This document shows positions 58,540 to 64,000 of a stretch of 64,000 bases of DNA, piece after piece. Position numbers and translations under genes: made by a program. This stretch comes from CAVSWT01 sp963775245 (GTDB taxonomy: Bacteria; Bacteroidota; Ignavibacteria; Ignavibacteriales; Ignavibacteriaceae): assembly GCA_963775245.1 (NCBI GenBank), contig CAVZID010000022.1, forward strand, positions 186,001-250,000, in the 5' to 3' direction. How positions within the stretch are numbered: position 1 is the stretch's first letter; each line of letters starts with the position of its first letter. The notes below the pieces were generated by a model. That model saw only the letters and a list, made by a program, of their open reading frames with translations, was not told the DNA's origin and made no database searches.

Positions 58540-59439
58540 TTAGTTATTTATCCATTTAGAATTTTTCATCCATTTAAATATAGGCGCCATCCAATCTTCA
58601 TTTTTTAGAGCCAAAACAAATCCATGATTACCTTTAGGATAAATATGCATTTCAACAGGCACGTTATGATGCCTTAACGATTCAAAATAGACAATACTAT
58701 TATCTACATCTACTACTTTATCATCAGCCGCTTGGGTTAAATAAGCAGGAGGTGTATTTTCATCAACTTGTAATTCATTTGAAAATTCATCAATTAATTT
58801 TTCCGATGGATTATTGCCTAATAAATTCGTTCTTGAACCAAGATGAGTTAAACTGTCTTGCATACTAATTACAGGGTAAACCAATATCTGAAAATCCGGG
58901 CGCAAGTTTGTGTTATTGTTATTTTCAATAACTGATTTTTTATAATGAGTAGCTACAGTTGAAGCCAAATGTCCGCCGGCAGAAAACCCCATTATTCCAA
59001 CTTTGTTTGTATCTATTCCCCACTTTGAAAAATTTTCTCTCACAATTTTAATCGCCTGCTGAACATCCTGCAAGGGGCCTATAGTTTTATCAATCATTGT
59101 TGAATCATTTGGAAGCCTATATTTTAGAACAAAAGCAGCAACACCTTTCTTAGCAAATTCTTTTGCAGTTTTTATTCCTTCGGCTTGATAAACAACCACT
59201 GCATAACCACCACCTGGACAAATGACAACTGCCGCTCCAGTAGATTTTTCTTTTTCAGGTAAATAGATTTCCAAGGTTGGCACTGTCACTCCGGAAAACA
59301 TTCCTGAACGTTCTGTTTCTTTCACTTTAGAAGGTTTAGAATTTGGTATTGTGCCTGAATATAAATTTATAACTTGCTGTGCTTTTGCTTCGAACGACAA
59401 TGCAACTAATAAAGCAAAAATAATTTTTAATATTTTCAT
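58540..59439 (-). CDS. Secreted alpha/beta-hydrolase esterase (BD-FAE/acetyl-xylan-esterase-like)
   Basis: A 299-residue exported esterase, signal peptide ending FEAKAQ. Oxyanion motif VVICPGGGYAVVVYQAEG, strand AAFVLKYRLPND, GPLQDVQQAIKIVRENFSKW, nucleophile elbow VGIMGFSAGGHLAS, Asp in TQAADDKVVDVDNS and His in YPKGNHGFVLAL complete the triad. This COG0657-like layout is shared by bifunctional feruloyl/acetyl-xylan esterases of gut Bacteroidota. Three LacI-like sites lie 46-105 bases upstream of its start, so it may have its own regulated promoter within the run. Confidence 0.87.
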   Translation of the reverse strand: MKILKIIFALLVALSFEAKAQQVINLYSGTIPNSKPSKVKETERSGMFSGVTVPTLEIYLPEKEKSTGAAVVICPGGGYAVVVYQAEGIKTAKEFAKKGVAAFVLKYRLPNDSTMIDKTIGPLQDVQQAIKIVRENFSKWGIDTNKVGIMGFSAGGHLASTVATHYKKSVIENNNNTNLRPDFQILVYPVISMQDSLTHLGSRTNLLGNNPSEKLIDEFSNELQVDENTPPAYLTQAADDKVVDVDNSIVYFESLRHHNVPVEMHIYPKGNHGFVLALKNEDWMAPIFKWMKNSKWINN

Positions 59440-59484
59440 TAATCTATCCGGAATTTCACTTGATAATTTTTGTAATTTGAAAAT

Positions 59485-59543
59485 AAAACCGTTTCAATAT
59501 AATAAAAATTAAAATGAATCGTTTCAATTATAAAATCGTTTTA
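59485..59543. promoter_or_regulatory. Cluster of three LacI-like operator candidates
   Basis: AAAACCGTTTCA (59485-59496), TGAATCGTTTCA (59515-59526) and AAAATCGTTTTA (59532-59543). All share a CG centre and CGTTT half-site. The middle site differs from the classic LacI-family palindrome TGAAACGTTTCA at one position. They lie upstream of the esterase gene at 58540-59439 and just after the stop of the CE1 gene. Their cognate regulator is not in the window. Confidence 0.5.
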
Positions 59544-59574
59544 ACTAAAATGTTAAGTATATTATTCAGTTTAA

Positions 59575-60729
59575 CTATTTAAAAAGCAAAGGAGCAAATT
59601 GATATAAGCTTCTTCTCCAGGATAAAAACTCATGAGCCGTACCTGGAGAAACGTAAAAAACACTGTTGATACCGGCTTGTTTCAAAGCCTCTGCATTTGC
59701 CTTTGGGTCGCCTCCAAAGAAATGAGGCCGATTGCCCTCTAGTTCGCGGCTGCCAAAGCTAACGAAAGCCAACTTAACCTTCTCTTTAAAATCTGGCGTT
59801 TTGTTTACATCGTCCATAGAGAAAGTTCCGCCACTGAATAGGCCGATGTAAGCAAACTTATCGAGGTTAGCCAGGGTAATCATTTTGGTTTCCATCCCCC
59901 CCATGGAAAGTCCAGCCATGGCACGATGAGTTCTATCAGAAAGTGTACGGAAGTTGGCATCAATGTAGGGAATCAATTCATCTATTAGAACAGTCTGAAA
60001 TGGAGCGATTTTAAAATTTCTAAGGCCACCTATTTTAATTTCATTAGTCATGCCGTAAGTCATAACAATTATAAAGGATCTGATCTTGCCTTCGGAAATT
60101 AGATTGTCCATGATAAGATTTGCATGACCCTGATTACACCAGGCGGTTTCATCCTCGCCCCAGCCGTGCTGCAGGTATAAAACTGGATAACGTGCCGCTT
60201 GATCCTTGTCGTAATCAGGCGGGGTGTAGACAAATGCTCGGCGAGTGGTGTTTGAACTTTTGGAGGGAAAGAGAATCTGCTGTACTTTCCCATGTGGAAC
60301 ATCTTTTAGTGCATAAAAGTTCTGATCCGGTGCAGGAATTTCGATGCCGCTTTCCCAACGAATAGAACCATAAAAATTTAAAGTACCTGGATCGTTAAAT
60401 ACCCCTCCATCAATAGTTAGATGATAATAATGAAATCCTTTATCCAAGGGACCTGCAGTAGTGCCCATCCAGGAGCTGTCTGCCGCCCTCGTGAGAGTAG
60501 TGCCGCCTCTTCCACCCAACCCCAAACTTACACTAACACTTTGAGCCTGGGGTGCTATGATTCGAAATCGAGCATAGCCTTGCGAGTTAACTTGCGGATA
60601 TTCTTGCCCTGGTTGATTTAATGTGGATGGCTTGAAGTCTTCTATAATAGTTGATTGTCCTGTTTGTGCTAAACATAACGAACCTGAAAAAGTTAGTAAC
60701 ATAGTTAAACCAATAATATACCCTTTCAT
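59575..60729 (-). CDS. Secreted CE1 esterase, more G+C-rich than its neighbours
   Basis: A 384-residue CE1 esterase with CBM48-like N-domain (ARFRIIAPQAQSVSVSLGLG, GFHYYHLTIDGGVFNDPG). The ATG at 60729 follows AGGAG and a signal peptide ending GSLCLAQ; the open frame runs 16 codons further upstream but only through the tail of a decayed paralogue. Hydrolase motifs: RRAFVYTPPDYDKD, YPVLYLQHGWGEDETAW, nucleophile in AMAGLSMGGMETK, His in SPGTAHEFLSWRRSLYQF. It parallels the CE1 at 50201-51382. Several 60-base stretches (from 59701, 60121 and 60481) are 55-57% G+C by count, well above the rest of the window, which suggests recent acquisition. Confidence 0.9.
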   Translation of the reverse strand: MKGYIIGLTMLLTFSGSLCLAQTGQSTIIEDFKPSTLNQPGQEYPQVNSQGYARFRIIAPQAQSVSVSLGLGGRGGTTLTRAADSSWMGTTAGPLDKGFHYYHLTIDGGVFNDPGTLNFYGSIRWESGIEIPAPDQNFYALKDVPHGKVQQILFPSKSSNTTRRAFVYTPPDYDKDQAARYPVLYLQHGWGEDETAWCNQGHANLIMDNLISEGKIRSFIIVMTYGMTNEIKIGGLRNFKIAPFQTVLIDELIPYIDANFRTLSDRTHRAMAGLSMGGMETKMITLANLDKFAYIGLFSGGTFSMDDVNKTPDFKEKVKLAFVSFGSRELEGNRPHFFGGDPKANAEALKQAGINSVFYVSPGTAHEFLSWRRSLYQFAPLLFK

Positions 60730-60747
60730 AATTTTTCTCCTTTTGTT

Positions 60748-60821
60748 ATTAAATAAAATTGGAGCAAATTCATGCAAGCTTCATCTCCATAATTGCCCTC
60801 ATGGGATGAAAGCGGGGAAAC
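60748..60821 (-). pseudogene. Decayed 3' tail of a CE1 esterase
   Basis: Between the PQQ-type dehydrogenase and the CE1 gene, the minus strand reads VSP, a gap, HEG, then after a one-base deletion WR, a TGA where Arg is expected, and SLHEFAPILFN. This is the C-terminal signature of CE1 proteins here (compare SPQTAHEWQSWRRSLHEFAQ at the end of the gene at 50201). Only about 25 codons survive. It shows a deletion and a nonsense change, so this is true decay. Confidence 0.7.
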
Positions 60822-60853
60822 AATTATATTTTATTATTCATTCTGGGTTTACT

Positions 60854-62542
60854 TCATTTCATTAAAACAAATTTTTTCGTATCAGAAAAACTTCCAGCTT
60901 TCATTTGATAAAAATATACTCCGCTTGTTAAATCACTTCCGTTAAACTTTACTTCATAATTTCCTGCTTGCTTTTCTTCATTTACTAAAGTTGCAATTTC
61001 TTCTCCAAGAAGATTAAAGACTCTTATAGTAACAAAGTTTGACTTCGAAACAGTATAATTAATGTTCGTCACCGGGTTAAATGGGTTTGGATAATTTTGA
61101 TAAAGCTTAAATGACTGCAGAATATTTTTTTGATATTTAGCTGAAGTTGCAATATCCGTAGGCAAAGTTATTTCATATAATTTGGGAGAATTATTATTAT
61201 AATTTAACCCCGTTTCCATAACAAAAAGTTTGTTACCAACCAGTTCAATTCCAAGAGGAGAAAGAAAGTTTTTAACTAATTGAGTTACATGAGCAGTATA
61301 ATTTGAATCTACTTTGGTTAAAGTTACAAGGAGTAAATCATTACCGGAGTCACCTAAAGCTGCAAGTAATCCGCCGCTGTTAATTCTTACTACAAAAGCT
61401 CCACCTTTTAAATCGCCTGCCAATAGTGAATCTTTATCGAATACAATTCCATCGGGTGAACTATGGGGGGTAAAAGTCTCCAATGATTTTCCAGTTTCGC
61501 TTGCATCTTTAATTTCTCCATTAGTTGTATCACGGAATTTATCTCCATCAGGACCAAAGCTGCGAATTGGAGCTGTGAATATAACGCTATCAGGTGGAGC
61601 CGGATAAGTAGAATCATTGCTATATGTTTTATATAACATACCATTGCCACCACCCCAGGCATTTGGACTTAATAATGGATCAATATGCGGATCATAGCCC
61701 GGAAACTGTTGTGGTGTCACATCACCTCCTATATTCCATGGAAAGCCATAATGATGCCCTTCCCTTATCCAGTTCATTTCATCGGGGTCATCACGATCAT
61801 CTGAATTTTCTACTCCAAACAAATCACCATTAGCTGAATATGCAAGACTAAAAGTATTTCGAATTCCTTCTGCCATTATATAACCATGAGCTTTAAGCCA
61901 AGCTCTATCATTTTGCAAAAGTATATTGGAACTATCAACAGGCAATTTTAAAATAATTGAAGTTAAACCAACTTCTCTATGGCCTTCGCGCATTTCACCG
62001 TGATCAGTACATGCACCATTATTTACATAAACATATTTCCCGTTTGGATCTACAGCTATTGCATTTGTTTTATGATTATAAACATGTCCGAATGTATATT
62101 CAACTGAAGTTGCTATGTAGCTCCATGTACGTTTTTCACTTCCAGGAGTATCAGGCACACCTTTCGCGATAACGCATGTAGCATAAGAACTATTAGTATC
62201 ACTAATTTCATTGCCGGCTAAATACATTATACCGTCCTGCCCGAATGTCATTCCCAGAGGTGCACTTAAACCGTGATCCGATGTTTGATAAACCAGTGGA
62301 AACGTGACAGTATTTTCCTGCCCAAAATCAACTCTTCTTATATCACCGTTGTTTTGTAATATATACAGATTACCGGATGAAGGATCTCTTTTGATTCTAA
62401 CTGAACTCTTTTGAACAGTTCCCAGTTCTTTTATAATTATATCCGAACGATTGGATGCTGGTTGAGCTTTTATATTTATATTAGCAATAAAAAAAATTAT
62501 TACCCCAATTAGAACAGTATTATTACGAAAATTACGAATCAC
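60854..62542 (-). CDS. Secreted PQQ-type sugar dehydrogenase-like protein with type IX sorting domain
   Basis: A 562-residue exported propeller of the glucose/sorbosone dehydrogenase superfamily. GTG start at 62542 behind GGAG; signal peptide ends NINIKAQ. Blade motifs: LGMTFGQDGIMYLAGN, THKTNAIAVDPNGKYVYVNN-like stretch, GIRNTFSLAYSANGDLFGVE with DDRDDPDEMNWIREGHHYGF (the Arg-Asn-Asp-rich region that surrounds the quinone/substrate site in relatives), and FTPHSSPDGIVFDKDSLLAG. The tail (about 475-562) is a type IX sorting domain, KLYQNYPNPFNPVTNINY to FVLMK, so it works outside the outer membrane. It may oxidise released aldoses at the surface; whether it binds PQQ is not shown. Confidence 0.85.
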   Translation of the reverse strand: MIRNFRNNTVLIGVIIFFIANINIKAQPASNRSDIIIKELGTVQKSSVRIKRDPSSGNLYILQNNGDIRRVDFGQENTVTFPLVYQTSDHGLSAPLGMTFGQDGIMYLAGNEISDTNSSYATCVIAKGVPDTPGSEKRTWSYIATSVEYTFGHVYNHKTNAIAVDPNGKYVYVNNGACTDHGEMREGHREVGLTSIILKLPVDSSNILLQNDRAWLKAHGYIMAEGIRNTFSLAYSANGDLFGVENSDDRDDPDEMNWIREGHHYGFPWNIGGDVTPQQFPGYDPHIDPLLSPNAWGGGNGMLYKTYSNDSTYPAPPDSVIFTAPIRSFGPDGDKFRDTTNGEIKDASETGKSLETFTPHSSPDGIVFDKDSLLAGDLKGGAFVVRINSGGLLAALGDSGNDLLLVTLTKVDSNYTAHVTQLVKNFLSPLGIELVGNKLFVMETGLNYNNNSPKLYEITLPTDIATSAKYQKNILQSFKLYQNYPNPFNPVTNINYTVSKSNFVTIRVFNLLGEEIATLVNEEKQAGNYEVKFNGSDLTSGVYFYQMKAGSFSDTKKFVLMK

Positions 62543-62599
62543 GATTGTTTCTCCTTTTTTATTTTTAAGATAAATAAAGGGCTATTAAGTTCAATTCAA

Positions 62600-64000
62600 T
62601 TACTCCAATACTATCAAAGTATATTCTTTACCGGCATCGGTATGAAAATCATATAAAAAATTTTTATTAAGTTCGACGGGTTTTATTTTTGCTTCAGAAG
62701 ATATCAGCGGCTGCTTAATTTCCGGAACAACATAAAATTGGTTCGGGTTTTCTCCTTTCGCTTCTTCTATATTAAAATTACCTGAAGCGGCAAGTTTGTC
62801 GTAAGATCTAATCCTACAGTTTCCGCCAAGCAATGATTTAATATTTATTTTTGAAGCTTTGCCGTTCTTCCAATCAATATCTACAATAAATCCTCCACGA
62901 GCTTTCAATCCGCTTACTTTTCCTTCTTGCCAGGCATCCGGTAGTGCCGGTAGAATAAAAATAAATCCATCTTGACTCTGCAAAAGCATTTCTGCAATAC
63001 CTGCCGTACATCCGAAGTTTCCATCAATCTGAAATGGAGGATGAGCATCAAACATATTTGGATAAGTACCTCCTCCTTCAGAAAAAATAATTTTTCCTTC
63101 TTTTGGGACTGCAACCGCTTTGAGTTGATCTTTAATTAATTTCAATGCATGATTCCCGTCCAGCAGCCTTGCCCAAAGATTTACTTTCCATCCCATCGAC
63201 CAGCCGGTTGATTCATCTCCTCTGGCAATCAAAGAAGTTTTAGCAGCTTCAAATAATTTTGGAGTATGGAAAGGTGAAATTTGATTGCTTGGATATAACC
63301 CATATAAATGAGAAACATGTCTGTTACGATCGTCCGGGCTATCCCAATCATGAAGCCATTCCTGAAGCTGTCCCCAATGCCCTATTTGCATCGGTGGGAG
63401 TCTTTTCAACTTTGATCTTAGAACATTGACATAATCTGTATCTTTACCAAGAATATTTGCTGCTTGAATTGTTTCGGTAAATAAATCAAACACAAGCTGA
63501 TTATCAATCGTAGCTCCTGAAGTAATAGAATATTTCGGATGAATTTCAGGAGAATTTTCAGGTGAAACCGAAGGAGATACAACAAGCCATTTATGTTCAG
63601 GCTCTTCAATTAAAAAATCGTTAAAGAATTTAGACGCACCTTTCAAAACAGGATAAATTGAATTTAAAAATTTCTTGTTTCCGTTATAAATATATTTATA
63701 CCAAAGCTGCTGGCTGAGCCATGCACCGCCGCAAGGCCAGTCACCCCAATAAGCACCATCTATAGCTCCAGTCATTCGCCACAGATCAGTATTATGATGC
63801 AGCATCCATCCATCAGCGCCATACATTTTTTTTGCAGTCTCTCTTCCGGTAACTGAAAGTTCTTTAAGCATCTGTATCAGCGGTTCACTCATTTCAGTAA
63901 GATTTGTTACTTCTGATGGCCAGTAATTCATTTCGGTATTAATATTGACTGTATATTTACTGTCCCAGGGAGGAAGAAGCTTATCATTCCATATGCCTTG
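62600..64000 (-). CDS. GH95 alpha-L-fucosidase/galactosidase, 5' end outside the window
   Basis: C-terminal two thirds of a family 95 enzyme. The frame is open through the window edge and reads QGIWNDKLLPPWDSKYTVNI and NTEMNYWPSEVTNL, so the ATG at 63931 is internal. Barrel motifs: MLHHNTDLWRMTGAIDGAYW (His and Asp of the active site region), GDWPCGGAWLSQQLW, VVSPSVSPENSP, ATIDNQLVFDLF, HVSHLYGLYP, and FQIDGNFGCTAGIAEMLLQS. The protein ends in the family's beta-domain. GH95 removes alpha-1,2-linked L-fucose (or L-galactose) from xyloglucan by inversion, complementing the retaining GH29 enzyme here. It lies 57 bases upstream of the dehydrogenase gene. Confidence 0.92.
   Translation of the reverse strand, partial: QGIWNDKLLPPWDSKYTVNINTEMNYWPSEVTNLTEMSEPLIQMLKELSVTGRETAKKMYGADGWMLHHNTDLWRMTGAIDGAYWGDWPCGGAWLSQQLWYKYIYNGNKKFLNSIYPVLKGASKFFNDFLIEEPEHKWLVVSPSVSPENSPEIHPKYSITSGATIDNQLVFDLFTETIQAANILGKDTDYVNVLRSKLKRLPPMQIGHWGQLQEWLHDWDSPDDRNRHVSHLYGLYPSNQISPFHTPKLFEAAKTSLIARGDESTGWSMGWKVNLWARLLDGNHALKLIKDQLKAVAVPKEGKIIFSEGGGTYPNMFDAHPPFQIDGNFGCTAGIAEMLLQSQDGFIFILPALPDAWQEGKVSGLKARGGFIVDIDWKNGKASKINIKSLLGGNCRIRSYDKLAASGNFNIEEAKGENPNQFYVVPEIKQPLISSEAKIKPVELNKNFLYDFHTDAGKEYTLIVLE

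Noticed and set aside
1..64000. CRISPR arrays, insertion sequences or prophage genes
   Set aside because: No regularly spaced repeats, transposase or phage-type proteins were seen on either strand.

Overview
The window is low in G+C (about one third, by eye). It looks like a chromosomal stretch from a member of the Fibrobacterota-Chlorobiota-Bacteroidota group, most likely Ignavibacteria-like. The reasons are: four secreted proteins end in the type IX secretion sorting domain with the LYQNYPNPFNP signature; nearly all signal peptides end in Ala-Gln; and there is a TonB-dependent receptor, an ECF sigma factor and Bacteroidota-style CAZymes. No rRNA, tRNA, CRISPR array, phage or transposase gene was seen.

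Region 1 (1-8.5 kb): an ECF sigma factor with no canonical start codon; an FHS-family (FucP-like) sugar/H+ symporter behind a membrane-anchored tandem L-rhamnose mutarotase; a beta-propeller fragment and a frameshifted SMP-30-like propeller; then a tight minus-strand operon of a PqqU-like TonB receptor, a PQQ-type sugar dehydrogenase and a cytochrome c. Region 2 (8.5-14.2 kb): mixed genes, namely an unknown secreted protein, a DUF1841 protein, an unknown acidic protein, SpoVG, a SugE/Gdx-type SMR exporter and mannonate dehydratase UxuA.

Region 3 (14.2-64 kb): an almost unbroken co-directional minus-strand run of about 25 exported enzymes for plant hemicellulose. In coordinate order it holds GH9, an esterase, GH115, GH10, an SGNH acetylesterase, DUF1593, GH43, GH51, GH3, SMP-30, GH43-CBM6, DUF362, GH43, GH127, a double CE1, GH31, GH67, GH3, CE1, GH29, GH97, GH31, a BD-FAE-like esterase, CE1, a PQQ-type dehydrogenase and GH95 (cut by the window edge). 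The set fits acetylated, feruloylated glucuronoarabinoxylan (GH10, GH115, GH67, GH43, GH51, GH3, CE1, acetylesterases) plus fucosylated xyloglucan (GH9, GH31, GH29, GH95). Released glucuronate can feed UxuA, and released fucose the symporter and mutarotase. There is no SusC/SusD pair and no regulator gene in the run.

The most striking signal is a set of eleven single-base insertions breaking seven glycosidase genes between 21.1 and 55.1 kb. Each is followed by an intact family signature in the +1 frame. Other points of note are a possible PQQ-scavenging and sugar-oxidation operon, a palindromic repeat that has become part of a protein, a Tat signal combined with a type IX tail, LacI-like operator candidates, and a more G+C-rich CE1 gene beside the decayed tail of a paralogue.
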